Of a stretch of 64,000 nt of DNA, positions 33,954-46,071 are shown piece by piece. The notes below the pieces were generated by a model. It made no database searches. It was not told where the DNA came from and was given only the letters and a program-made list of their open reading frames with translations. This DNA is from Rhizomucor pusillus. Taxonomy: Eukaryota > Mucoromycota > Mucoromycetes > Mucorales > Lichtheimiaceae. The stretch is taken from the NCBI GenBank assembly GCA_900175165.2, contig FWWN02000177.1:124001-188000 (forward strand), written 5' to 3'. The translations under genes and the position numbers were made by a program. The number at the start of each line of letters is the position of its first letter. Position 1 is the first letter of the stretch.

Positions 33954-35909
33954 TCATTCAGTCCTGGATTCTGGTTTCATATCTTGCTGTTGCTGTGCTG
34001 TTTCGAGTTCCTGGATACGCTTGTCTTTTTCATCAACCATTTCCTTGAGCATGCTAATGTATTCGTAAGCGTATTTCAGCAACAGTACTTTGGAAAGAGG
34101 CCTGATATTCGAAGCACCAGAGGTAGCGGTGGCGGAAGCAGCAGCAGTGCTGTTACTATTACCACCACTTTCTTCTTCTTCTGCAGTCTTCTTGTCACTC
34201 AATGAGGGATTGTTGTTGCTGCTGTTATTCTTTTTAGAATTCTCGCTTGAGTTGGAAGGCGACGTATGCTGCTGTTGCTGGTCTTCGTCATCCTGCACAG
34301 CAATCTTTTGTTTCTTAACGTATCCTTCTTCCACTTCTCTGCGCAATCGATCAAACCATTCTTTCAATGAATCACGCCGTTTCTGCTCGGCAGCCTTGTG
34401 AGCCGTGCGACGTATCTCCAGACCGCTCTTGATGTTGGGCGAAAAGGCTATTCCAAGAGCAGCTGCCTTGCCTTCCATTAAATTTTGGTAGTTAGACTTT
34501 GTTGCAAGGATACGCTCGGCATCGTCTAATGAATGCGGTGGCACAGGCAGTCCAGGACCTGGGCGGATGGTGGGACTTATCAGCAACGGCTTCAACGCCC
34601 TCGGTGAAGCATGCATTCCGTTGGAATTCGACTTTGTATCCTGGTGAGATTCACGACGCATCTTCTTCGCTTGCGGCTCCTTGCTAGACTTGCTGCTCAG
34701 GGAACGCAAACTGCTGGCACGTCTGCGTATGTTCTGCGCATTGGAAACTGCTTCGTTTGCTTGCTGAGTCGTTGAGCTTTCCTCAGACGTTTTTCGTTTG
34801 TTTTCTCCTACGCGGTTGCTACCAGTGCTATTACTACTCTTGATCTTCATCAACGAGGCAGGTGTCACTGGTTCAAGCTGCGGCGATTGGACAGGAGATA
34901 CAGGGATTGCAACGTGCCGGGAAAGATTCGATTCTTGCACTGTATAACTATTGCTCTGCTGGCTGGGAGCGGCTAATGGACTTGAGACATAGTTACTGTT
35001 ATGCAAGTGCGTGTTCAATTGACGATGATGTTTCTCAGGATCGCCAACGCCACCGCCAGACCGCTGAGTGCTACCGGATAATTCTTGTTGCCGTTGCAGT
35101 TCAGAAAGCCGATGGGTGATCATGAGTTTTGCACGTTCCAATTGCTCATATTTCTCATAAATTTCGCTGGGCGTCAGATTCTCAAAAGGATCGTGTTGGG
35201 TTAGTTGCTGTACTTGCTGCCCCGAGAGCGTCGATTCCGTGGATAGATGTCGACTGTGGTTTTGCTGGTCATATTGCGGCATAATGGCAGGTGAGGACAG
35301 CGGCGAAAAGTCGTAATCGGTAGCAGCAAGAGAGCTGGCAGCTGCAGATTGACGTGAAGTGCGCGCAGAAGGCTGCTGTTGCTGTTGCTGCTGGTATGAA
35401 AACGAGGGTGTCATGGCGGGTGAGATCAATGGAGTAAGCATATCCTAAGAGGTGACGGAGGACGCTTGTTAGCTTATTTTTCCATGACAGACAGCACGGC
35501 ATAAACGTACTTCTTCAAAGTAGTCGGTGTGAGACGTTTGGTGCGGTGTACTGACGGCAGCCTTGTATGCACTGTGTGGGCTAGGAGCTGAAGAATGGGC
35601 TGCGGCCATCATGGACAACTTGCGCTGTGCGTGGATGACAGACGTGGTGCTTTGTTGCAACGCATTGATGAACGAGTTGAGATCATCTCCGTTAGCATTC
35701 GCACCACCGGACGAGTTCAAGAGTTCATCAATGCTCTCAGAGAACGTATGCATATCGTTTGATGATGTTCTTTGAGCGCCGGGACGGTTGTGGTGATGAG
35801 GCGATTGCTGTTGAGGATGGTAATGCTCATCAAGCGTCTGGTCACAGGCCAGGGAGCGCAACATTTCTAAGTCGTTGATGGCATCTAGCTGAAAACCTGA
35901 TAAATTCAT
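33954..35909 (-). CDS. bHLH transcription factor with very long loop, 629 aa
   Basis: Two exons, 35909-35511 and 35444-33954, close in frame (133 plus 496 codons). The C-terminus has a basic helix near residue 477, RRTAHKAAEQKRRDSLKEWF, with the H-E-R pattern that contacts CACGTG E-boxes. Helix 2 follows only at about residues 582-600 (PLSKVLLLKYAYEYISMLKE) and runs into a short leucine-zipper-like coil. The loop between the helices is about 75 residues, Gln/Ser/Asn-rich and acidic, where typical loops are 5-20. The N-terminal 450 residues are Gln/Ser/Pro-rich, as in activation domains, with poly-Q and poly-His tracts and a possible activation motif (EDMLTPLISPAMTPSF) created at the exon junction. 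The likely role is sequence-specific transcription control; targets are unknown. Confidence 0.85.
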
Positions 35910-37853
35910 CAGTGTAGAAAGAACAAGGCGACATGGAAGCCGCCGGTGGCAAACTGGTATGTAGAAGGGACAGAAGGACGATCGGCGCTTAAGAAGTATA
36001 CGCTCATGAAAATGTGAAGGGGTTGCCCGTCCAGCTGAAAAAGGTTCAGCTTGGACCCTAGAGAGACTCAATCAACAGCCAAGGACGTACAACGTGGCCT
36101 GAATTTCCTGCAATGATCGGTTGCCGTGCGTAACACAGGAATGTCATTCTCAGCAGACGTCCGATCTACGGCACTGCCAATGGTCGGTACAAACCAGGGC
36201 TTTCTACGTTTGTCATTGGCTAAACAATGCTCCACTTCTTTATAAATTAAGCTTTCAAAGAATATATATATGTATGTATCAACTGTCATCATTTTCTACC
36301 TAGCCTTGTTTTTATACTGACTTACAATGCATATATGAAAAAGCTACACTACATTCAGGATGTAGTAAACAAGGAAACAGCCACAATTTAACCACACATC
36401 CTTCTTGATTTATTAAATTGAAAACATGACATCGCTGTCGATCACACATGTTTCAATTTTGAGTATTGGGGCTCGTGATTGTTGGTTGTGGCTCTCCGCT
36501 CCAATCGCATTGTAGGACTATGGACACGTACGCGTTAACATGCAACTAGCTTTGCCGGATCGGGGCGGCCTCTGATCCGAACAGGATAGCATCTCGCCGG
36601 GAGGCGGGATACCTGTATACTCGTACCTAGTCGAATCTTTCCTTGAATCAGCAAAATTATTATACAGGGCATGAAAGATTTTACCTCAGCCAGATAGTAG
36701 TTTAGGAGGCCGATTTTGTAACGGCCAGTTCAAAACTAGAGAGCACTAAATCGATGTCGTATACTGATCAGGACGAGAAATCCTCAGAAAATATATTACT
36801 GTGTCAAAGATGGAGAAGCGGCACTGTCTGTCATTCCGTCATGTGCTGGAGTCTGTAGAAGAAGCAACTTCGTCAAATGAACTCACAGCCTATATATCAT
36901 GCACAGTCGAGTATTTGCTTAGTACGTTTGCTACGTCTCCAAAGTATTCTCCTCGTGCGCGCGCAATGAATAAGATGACGCCATTTTAATCATCGAGTAA
37001 AAAGTTTTCATGCAATCTTGTCAATATAGACTGTGTTGTAGCTTTCCAATTTGTTTCCGACTGATAATAGCCACCATGCAAGACGAGCAAGAATCAATCT
37101 TGAATGCTGTCAGAGATCTCAATCCACATGTGTAGTATTGCATGACAACAGTGATGGATTCATCAATGATTTGCACTCCTTCTGAGGAGAGCTACAAGAT
37201 CATCTTTGAATAACGAAAATAATAGAGCTATAAAGCGAATGAGTGGAAGAAAGTCGAAGAAACTGAATGCGTAACGGTTAGGGTTGAAATTCAGCTTGCC
37301 ACCGTTTGACAGGTATGTCATAACACATTGCTGGGGTAATTCTTATGCCTTGAGAAAATTTACAAGAACGGTTTGTCGTTCTAGCAACGTTCATGAACAT
37401 GCAAATTTCACATGAATAAAGCGTTCAAGCTATTGACAATATTCTTCTCCGAGTTAAGTCACTGCATTCTTTTCTTCCTAGCTAAATGCTGTATATTACA
37501 GAGAAATAACAGCGAACGCGATCGACAACAACGCGGGGTAACGGAGATTATCACCAAGGTCCGTGTGAAGTTTGCAGAAATCGAATGACGTGATACTATG
37601 CTGCTTGGCAATAAGGTTGCTATTCCTTAATCGGCCTTTTTGCACAAAAGGAGAATACTTTCTCTCCCATTTGTGTACGACAAGCGTGTGTAATGTAGAA
37701 GCAACTCCATGCGGGAAAAAAAAGAAAAGGCACAGCAAAAAGGCGCAGTATATAAAGTGAAACTCACCGCGGGAGCAAAGCGAAATTTGATTTTACTCTT
37801 TATTACTATTATTTATTTGTTCATTTCTTAGAGTGAAATAGAGAGAGACAGAG
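35910..37853. other. Long divergent intergenic region
   Basis: The 1.9-kb gap lies between the bHLH gene (minus) and the mutarotase gene (plus) and should hold both promoters. A CTTTATAAATTA box at about 36238-36249 on the minus side is a TATA candidate. I found no tRNA or supported reading frame. Confidence 0.45.
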
Positions 37854-39375
37854 ATGGTTGCAATTATACCGGCAGCTCTCCTAGCGTTTGGTTTGGCAAC
37901 AACGTACGCCTGTCCTCACGGACACCAAGGTCATTTCAAGAAGCACACCATCAAGGCGAAAGGCATTGAAGCATCCTTTATCGAGCACGGTGCAACTTTG
38001 ACGGTATGGATTAATGCATTCCGAATTAAGCGTTTCATTCATCATTTTATCGTGTCTTAGAACCTCTGGGTCAATGACAAGGATGGTGTAAAACGCGACA
38101 TTGTACTCGGTTGGGACGATGTAAGTCGCCGTGAAACAAGTCCACAGGCAATCGTAGCCGTTCTCATTGATGCTGTTTTCTAGACTACTCAATATAACTT
38201 GGATGCTGGAAATCCAGGCTTCCTCTGTGGTAAGTGTGATAAACAAATGAAAAACATCTGTAAGAAGTGTGCTCATGCTCACATATAAATATTTCAAGCC
38301 GTTGTGGGCCGTTACGCCAATCGCATCAAGAACGGCACTTTCACGCTTGATGGCGAAGAATACCATACCCCTCTGAACGAAAAGGACATGCAGACACTGC
38401 ACGGAGGCGACCTAGGCTTCAACAGACTCAACTGGACCTTGGCTGACAAGGGCAAGGATCACATTTCCTTTAACTTGGTTTCCCGTGACGGTGATGAAGG
38501 GTTCCCAGGCACTGTTGATGTTACTGTTACATGTTTGTATCGCATTATAATCGAGAACAGCGAGTATCGACGACGCTTACATAATATTTCCTTGTCTAGA
38601 TCGAGTCAATGACAAGCAGGAATGGCATGTTGACTATACTGGAAACACAGATAAGGATACCATTATGATGTTGTCTCAGCATACCTACTGGAACTTGGAT
38701 GCGTTCACGACATCGGCCACTGTGAATGATCACGTGATGCAGATCGCTTCCGACAAGTATATTGAGACAGATGGCGTCTTGATCCCAACAGGCGATTTTG
38801 GAAGGTTGGATGGCACGCCTCTCGATTTCCGTCATCCTAAACCTATTGGTAAAGATATCGAGAAAGCTGATAAGTGCGGGTATGTTATGATATGATTATC
38901 ATCAGCTGCATATTTCCGAGCAAATATCTGATAAGCATTGGAACCTTTCTAAAGTGATGATTGCATTGGCTACGATAATGCCTTCATCTTCTCTGAAGAA
39001 AACCCTGAGAAAGCTCAAGTTCAAGTCTATGCTCCTGGCACTGGCATTGAATTATCCATCAAGACCAATCAACCTGCACTTCAATTCTATTCCTGCAACA
39101 GCTTGAATGGTACTCTTCCAACTAAGAAGACCCAGGGCGACGCATCTGGCGGAGTCGTTGGACAGTATGGCTGCTTCGTGCTCGAGACACAAAATTACAT
39201 TGATGGTATTAATAACCCGCAGTGTAAGTCTATCATCGATCATCTCCCAGATTGGGCCTCTGTCCTAATATCTGACATCTGCATAATATTAGGGGGCGAG
39301 AAACACAGCGGCATTCTCCGCAAAGGCGAAACCTACCATCACCGTGTTATCTACAAATTCGGCATCCATCAATAG
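37854..39375 (+). CDS. Secreted aldose 1-epimerase (mutarotase), 373 aa
   Basis: Seven exons close in frame: 37854-38003, 38061-38120, 38184-38229, 38299-38532, 38600-38879, 38955-39223, 39293-39375. Residues 1-19 (MVAIIPAALLAFGLATTYAC) form a clear signal peptide. The galactose mutarotase fold is shown by VVGRYANRIKNGTFTLDG, LHGGDLGFNRLNW, MLSQHTYWNLD (catalytic His region), and FVLETQNYIDGINNPQWGEK with the catalytic Glu in LETQ. It interconverts alpha and beta anomers of aldoses. Potential N-glycosylation sites (NGT, NWT, NGT) fit secretion. The donor of intron 4 is the weaker GTTTGT. Most fungal mutarotases are cytosolic, so an extracytoplasmic form suggests work on sugars outside the cell or in the wall. 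Confidence 0.92.
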
Positions 39376-39802
39376 GTTGCTTTTACTATTAGGGGTGTAC
39401 TTTATCTATCTAATAGTCGTTAGTATTAAAGTATTTCTATCGCATCAATAGCTATAGATCAATGTCTATTGTTCTTTTCTCTTTTTTGCTCTCCACGCCG
39501 ACCAAAACGCTGAGTAATATAAATAATCAGAGTATATAGTCTGACCGGAATCCAACGTATATGCGTTGCTTCACTGAATCTATTTAACTATGGAGGTAAA
39601 TAACAGACGTAGGGCCTCGCTCAACGCAGATCAAAACTAGGTGGGTTCATGAGCATGCATCTTGAACACAGAATGACTCTGCGGCGAACTTGCCAATCAG
39701 GTTTCTCGGTCTAAGTCCGATGCACCTCTGACCATCTTGAATGTGATCCACCTTCATCCTTTATCCTTTCCCTGAAGCCCCTATTCGTCTCGCATTATCA
39801 TC
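39376..39802. other. Intergenic
   Basis: Short AT-rich spacer between two plus-strand genes; a C/T-rich tract precedes the next ATG. Nothing else is seen. Confidence 0.4.
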
Positions 39803-40432
39803 ATGACCATTATCAGCATCGATACAGCGTCTCAACCGTTATTATTACATGACCAGACGCTGGAAAACCAGCAACAAACCGAGTGTCCTTCTGCTCACCC
39901 CGTCGCCACCATGCACGAACAACACCGTCGTCCTGAACAGAAACCAGCCAGATATCAAAGTGCTTATTCTCGCCTTTATCATATACCCACAACCAGCACA
40001 GAGCGTCGCTGCAACGTCTTTAGAAGCTTATTAGCTAACCATGGCCGCGCTGGGGTTTACAAGTCTCCTCGTTTGTATGTAAGAAACGCTGTGGATCGTC
40101 GTCGTAGCAGTACAGCTTCACTCTCCAGTTGCACCAAGTCATTACGCACGTTTATTAACAGGAATGAAGGACATCCAGGTCAGCAACGACGACAAACATT
40201 GTTATTACCTCGCCGCAATGGTAGCCTTCCAGTCTCGTTGGGTTTCAAGGTGCTCTATGCTCGCATCAGCGAACTTGAAGGTCGAAACAAGCGACTGCGG
40301 TTACAAGCATCAGTGCTGGAACGAAAGAGAGATCGTATTGCTCAGTTGGAAAAAATGCATCGCGAGTATGCCGAGCAGCTCGAGGCTCGATTAGAACAAG
40401 TTCGCAAGTCGTTAGCTACTATGAATGCATAG
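39803..40432 (+). CDS. Hypothetical basic coiled-coil protein, 209 aa
   Basis: A single uninterrupted frame begins at the ATG at 39803. I do not recognise the family. The N-terminal 50 residues are Gln/His-rich and polar. The middle is strongly basic with many Arg and Ser (e.g. RNAVDRRRSSTASLSSCTKS), giving consensus-like RRxS sites for basophilic kinases. The last 65 residues form a regular coiled coil (ISELEGRNKRLRLQASVLER and KMHREYAEQLEARLEQVRKS). This layout recalls small cytoskeletal or scaffold proteins, but no specific link can be drawn. Absence of introns is unusual among its neighbours. Confidence 0.6.
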   Translation: MTIISIDTASQPLLLHDQTLENQQQTECPSAHPVATMHEQHRRPEQKPARYQSAYSRLYHIPTTSTERRCNVFRSLLANHGRAGVYKSPRLYVRNAVDRRRSSTASLSSCTKSLRTFINRNEGHPGQQRRQTLLLPRRNGSLPVSLGFKVLYARISELEGRNKRLRLQASVLERKRDRIAQLEKMHREYAEQLEARLEQVRKSLATMNA

Positions 40433-41024
40433 CTGTAATATAATTATTTTGGTTACATAAATCCTTCCTTCCTTTATAAAACCGATAATGGATGGTTGAT
40501 TGCTTGCGCTTAAGGACATGAATTGACTGTAGCCGCTGACAAATATGGCAATGAGAAGGAGATCCACCATACGGCATCCGATAAGAAGATATCACTGTCT
40601 CTTGCAAAGTCTAGAGACTTTGTCTAATAGCAATAAACCAAGTCGACGATAAGCAAATGTTACGCAGTATTTAATGATGGTTTTTATCCAATTTTGATAC
40701 ATTTACGTGAATAGAACAATAATACATATTGCACCGGGTAAACAACTCGGAATAGATATATTCTGCTTGAATGACGACAGAATTTGCTGTATCCATGCAG
40801 ATGCATATGCCTTGAAGCATGTCAACAGGTATACCTGGTTTTGATATTAGTGAACATCTGCTTTCTCGTACCCAAATATTTATAAAACGATTACATGGCC
40901 TCAAGCGATATCTTGACTCAACCCCAGGTATCCAAGTTACACCAAAAACGGCAAGCCGCATTGCAACCGTCTTTCAGGAGCAGAAAAAAATTGGCTTCTG
41001 TTACCGCAAACGACAAGTTCGACA
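40433..41024. other. Intergenic
   Basis: About 590 bp of AT-rich sequence between two plus-strand genes; no supported gene or repeat. Confidence 0.4.
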
Positions 41025-42274
41025 ATGGTCATTAATTATGAAGGCTTCTATGCGGTCATTGTCGTTTGCCTCGTAGTGCTGACCCTGGTCGTGTGCTGCT
41101 GCGGGTTCCTCATCATTAGGCGAAACACTATAGCACGCAACGCCGCGGCTAATGCTGAACGGTCAGCAGAGGAATGGCAGGCTATGGGTACTGTGCCTGT
41201 ATTTGCTGGACCTATCGACGAAGAAGAGAGAAATGAACTAGAACGTGTACGAGGTATTAAATCGAGAAAACTGTCTTTTAAAAAATCGATATTTCATTTA
41301 TTCATTCATTATCCAATTTTTCAGCATGGCAGATGAAATATCCACCAAAAGGGTCAGACTGGATAGATGTGGAGGCACAGCCTCTGGTACGGGAACGAGG
41401 CGTAGCAGCGTGGATGTTTCTCGAGAACGAGCACATGGACGAGGAAGAAGACGAGTCAAACGCGGCAGTCATGGATAAGACGACGATCGTATTCTGCCAC
41501 GGCCAAGGATGCGTCTTGACCAATCTGCCTTTACCAACCAAAGAATTCGTTTACTGGGAAGTCAAAGTATTGCAACTACATGAGCAGGATCGACTGGCTA
41601 TAGGATTAGCGACTAAACCGTACCCTGGCTGGCGTTTACCAGGCTGGCACCGGCATTCTGTCGCATATCACTCTCACACAGGTGCGGTGCACGCAAGCGA
41701 CCCGTTAGTGGGTCGACCGTACGGCCCGCCATTCAAGGAAGGCGATGTCATTGGTGTAGGATACCTAAGTAGCTCAGGCACTGTGTTCTTCACGAGAAAT
41801 GGCAAGGTAAAGAATAATTTGGCAGCAGTCCATTCATTGTTTTGCGCATCTTTTACCCGCTTGGCTACTAATCATGATACGGTAAAAAAAGAATCTTGGC
41901 AAAGCATCGATTGGCTTCCGCTTTCCGGTTTATCCAGTCGTAGGATCCAATGGTCCTTGTCAGGCATCTGTAAACTTTGGACAACAAGATTTCTTATTTG
42001 CTGCGGGTAACGATGAATAAGAAAAAAAAAATATATTGAAAAGAGTAACTCACACATCGGCATTTTAGCAAATGCACGGGAAGCCGCGCTGGCACCTAAG
42101 CAAGGGACGTTGCCGCCGCCGCCTGCATACGGCGACGTTCGAAACACGATCATGCTCTTTGGAGCATCTGAGACAGATACAAACAATCAGCAGCATCTTG
42201 AATACTTACACACAACGCCACTCTCGTCTTCGCAACCCACCGACACCAATCCTCCTCCTCCGCAATATACCTAG
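41025..42274 (+). CDS. SSH4/EAR1-type SPRY membrane protein, Rsp5 adaptor, 343 aa
   Basis: Four exons close in frame: 41025-41253, 41325-41806, 41892-42006, 42069-42274. A single membrane helix lies at residues 9-31 (AVIVVCLVVLTLVVCCCGFL). A SPRY domain follows, roughly residues 95-260, with EFVYWEVKVLQL, LAIGLATKPYPGWRLPGWHR, GVGYLSSSGTVFFTRNGK and VNFGQQDFLFA. The tail contains two PY motifs, PPPPAY and a C-terminal PPPPQY two residues before the stop, which bind WW domains of Rsp5/NEDD4 ubiquitin ligases. This domain order is that of yeast Ssh4 and Ear1, which recruit Rsp5 to endosomal and vacuolar membrane proteins for sorting into multivesicular bodies. Confidence 0.9.
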
Positions 42275-42332
42275 CATCTAACTACACAATGTTATTCATA
42301 TTACTGTTGCATGCATAAACGCTAGTTCTTTT

Positions 42333-45300
42333 CTACTCTGATGTTACAATGCTACTTATTACATTCATCAAACAATGCACCCAAGATGTACGATCTACAT
42401 ATACATTGTCTAGATTTTTACTCTGCAGAAAATTGCGCCACGTATTTGTGAGAGTCAAGCTGAGTTCCTGCTCAAGCGACTGTTGCAATTCGTGAGGTAT
42501 GCGATATATGGCAAATGTAAGATGGTCAATGCAATGTTGGAGTAAGGATGCAACTTTGAGGAGTCGTGTCGTTTCTTCGGAAAGAGCTATCGTCTTTGGT
42601 ATGAGTAGAGGGTGATACAATGGGGGCTCGATGGCGGTATGCGAGCTGACAATGCGATTGCTATTACTGTCCAGCTCAGCTTTCTCTGATGTCGACAGTT
42701 CCCACGTGCACCCGCGTAAACATTGTAGAATCGATGCCTTTGCGCCAGCGTATCTTGCTATCAGGAAAAGACGCTCGCGTATGGTCGTCATGTACGTCAC
42801 CAGACATGCCATTGCTTTCACATCCTCGGCCGTCGGAGGTGCAAAGGGGATGTTGGCTAGATGCTTGGCAAAAAAGCGCGTTCTACCCTGTTGGTCATAG
42901 TAGCAATGTTCGCGGATAAAAAATTGCATGGTGCTCGAATTAAGTATGCCGCAAAAGTATTCTGCTGATTGCCATGGGCAGTGTGGGTGGATTACAAAGT
43001 ACATGCACTGGTTTGTTACACAGTATTGCTGTCGATCAATGAAGAAACGCTGCCGCGGCTGAGAGCGCGTAAAGTATCCGCAGTTGATAGGATGTATAAT
43101 TTTGACAGGGAAATTCATTCCACACTGATTGTAGTTGCACCATGCCAGATTCCTGTCAGTTTTGGATGCTTGCAGTTCTTTGCGCGCCTCTTGCAAATAT
43201 TGGTACAATGCTGCGTAGCGTCGCTCTGACGCGTGATCTTGCTCCAGTGCTTCAGCCCCGTGCCTGTCGACGAGTATCATGGAATAGAAACTTCGTTCTG
43301 GGTCCTGTTCGTCGGCTGGACAGAACGGAATGTACGCTTCTGCAGGCGAATTTTCCTTTCGCGTGAGTCGGAAAGGATCTCGACTTCGCCAAAACAGGCT
43401 TTCCTTATCTGCGATGTTCCCGTTAGATGTAGCCTTTCCGTTCCAATATAAGACTGGTCGCAACCAGCGCTCGCAGCAGTCGCTTCCAAACGTTTTAAGA
43501 GCCCAGAGGGTGCGAACGACGAGGGCATATACAGGATGAGTATTGGGGCCGCGATGGAACTTTAACGGTGAAGTATCGTCGTCGCCGCACAGTCGCGGCA
43601 GATGATGCGTCAATTGCTGTAGCTGACCCGATAGGTTGGAAGACGGCGAAAGAAAAGCAAACGATGCATTTGCTGACTTGAAGATGCGCTCCACAGGATT
43701 TATCGATGTTACTTTGAATTCGACAGAAGGATTAGGATTTGCAACGTCAAACGTTTCATACGCTTTCAATATCTCTTCAAGATCAGCTTTTCGCGATACA
43801 TGGCGCAAGAATTTGATAACCCCATTGCTTGTGTTTGTTCTCATCCTCAGCTTGAAAACGAGGGAGTCTGTTTGTACTTTGGGCCATATCTTGTAAGGCT
43901 CAAACTGGTAGATGTCTGTAAGATGACAATGTTTCCACATCCACGCCCTGAATGGAATGAATACTTTGATTGTTACATATTATATACAATGTGATAGAAG
44001 CAAACTTACCTGAAATGCTTTGCAAATTCGAGATGGATCCATTGGCTTGGAGTTATCAGACAGATCCTGCCATTCACAGGGTCGCAACGTTGAAGGCATA
44101 CCCACATAAAGTACAGGTAAGCCTGACTGCCTCGACCACCGAGAACCTGCTCGTCGTAAATCAACGGGTCGGGCACAGATATAAAGCCGGTTTTTCGAAT
44201 CATGTAAGGTGGATTTGTAACAATGTAGTCGAATTTCAATATCTTTGCATCTCGTAACATGAGCAAATGTTGTTCCTCCCATTCGTCGCATGGTCGCTCT
44301 GGTGGAAGTGCTAATCTCAAGGTATCATTGCAGAAAAAACGAAATCGCTCGATGCTGCCTGGCTCGAGTTTGACTCCTAGATCCAGCAACCGTTTATATA
44401 AAGGAAATAAGTGTGCCATGGTATTGAGCTTGCCGAGATCGTATGCAAATGGATCTATCTCGACACCCCAAATGTTCCTGGGTATATCGCTTGTAATTAG
44501 CGTCCGTAAACGGTCGACATTGTGCCAGATCTCTGCGTTCGTTGACGCCACTTCGATGACTCGAGTCAAAAACCCGCCGAGAAAAGCGCCAATACCCATG
44601 CATGGATCAAACACTCGCGGCATCTTTGACGTGTTCAATTCATTCAGAAGCTGTTCAGGCGAAAGACACGCATTCCACATAAATTCGACGACAGGCTGGG
44701 GTGTATAAAATTGACCGTGATCTTTACGCTGTTTAGCCGCTGCAATTTCCAGGTAGCATTCGTTGTAAAATCGTGTGAATATGGTGTCATTCCATTTTAA
44801 TGACGTGAACCGAAATCCTGCTGCATCAATGTTTGTGCGTAGATCATTTGCTACGGATGCAATCCACGGTTGATGTAATATCTGTTGAAGATGCGCAGTA
44901 TCTTGGGCGTTGAAAACTCTCATGTATTCCTCGATCAACGTGTTGGGCATCAGGTCATCCAGAACATGCTGCACGTAGAGCATGTAGACCGCAATGAAAT
45001 TAGCTTTTAGAGCGAGCGCGTTGTACTCTGCTTTGGTTGCATCATCAAGTAATGCGACTAACGCTGACTGCATGAATAGTGTGATACCCCTTACATATTT
45101 CCTCCATATAAAATTACCTTGTTCATCCATTGCTTGCTGAAATCCACTTTGAACTCGCTTAATTACGCCCACCAGGATATTCACCATGGTTTCAACGTCG
45201 CTTTCCTGCATATCCCGTTTGTATTTCCCAAAGGCAACTTCGTTATCTGTACGCCGTCGCTTTCTGCACCCGTCGCCGGCGAATGGGTCATTCGACAGCT

Positions 45301-45505
45301 CACTGGAAAGAATTTCAAAGCTCTTGCCGCCGTCACAGCTGCCTAAATCTGTAGGGTCCATGGGTTGCGATTCAGCTAAAGGGTATATGCAGGCCGCTGT
45401 CGATGGCGTTTCCGGTGAAGGATAATCTGTTTCCAGCAAGACTGATCGTTTTGAACAAGATTGTTCAGACGTTGCATTGGAGGAATGTGTCAAAGGGTCA
45501 TTCAT
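42333..45505 (-). CDS. Eco57I/TaqI-like N6-adenine DNA methyltransferase, 1036 aa
   Basis: Two exons, 45505-44010 and 43947-42333, joined by a 62-nt GT-AG intron. An in-frame GTG exists upstream; the first ATG is at 45505. Residues 264-269 are motif X (GQFYTP), 300-308 motif I for S-adenosylmethionine (DPCMGIGAF), and 427-434 motif IV (YIVTNPPY), the catalytic NPPY of gamma-class N6-adenine methyltransferases. The part after the intron (FEPYKIWPKVQTDSLVFKLR) continues the fold. The C-terminal half resembles the TaqI-like target-recognition module of Type IIG enzymes (YFCGILNSSTMQFFIREHCY). No PD-ExK nuclease is visible; the N-terminus is helical, with a basic RKRRR stretch (81-85) that could be a nuclear signal. 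It probably methylates adenine in DNA, but target and compartment are inference. Confidence 0.85.
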
Positions 45506-46071
45506 TTTGCAAAAATCATGGCTAAACGGAAGCACTGTTGCGTATTGACGGGCAAGGGTGACGCCTCACCAGCCTCAGTTCTATTGCTAGGGTAACCAAG
45601 GACAAGACGAACCCCGGTTCAGTTCGGCCGAATTCTGCCTGAGGTTTTCGAGTGGATCGACTCGGCCTCTCCGAGCATATGATAGTAAATAGTAACAGGA
45701 TAACATTTTGATGAATGTTCTTTCGAGAACAAGGGTCAAGAAATTACGTACATGTATATTGCCAAGCAAATTCATATGCAAATGATCTTTCCAGAACTCC
45801 TCCGCTTAATATTTTGATAGACTTGCTAAAGTTAATTAATATCCTTGATAACAAAAACAATTCTGCATTGACGAAGTATGATGACTCTGACTATATTTAT
45901 CTGGCTAAGCGAGGATCCAAATGGATCACTGTACCAACAGAGAACGAGCAGCTCAGGTACCGGGCAATTCTGCAAAAGTTGCTTGCTGGGTTTCGGGCGC
46001 AAAGGGAATCTTTATTATGCAAACAAACTTTCGCGCGCTTCTCCATTTTGTTTCGCTAGATTGTATTCTTC
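45506..46071. other. Divergent promoter region
   Basis: The spacer lies between the methyltransferase (minus) and CDP-DAG synthase (plus). A 114-codon plus-strand frame (45715-46059) stops 12 nt before the CDP-DAG synthase ATG; I could not support it as a gene. Confidence 0.4.

Noticed and set aside
45715..46059. A 114-codon plus-strand frame before CDP-DAG synthase
   Set aside because: It has no recognisable family, lies in a promoter region and ends 12 nt before the next ATG; most likely chance or 5' leader.
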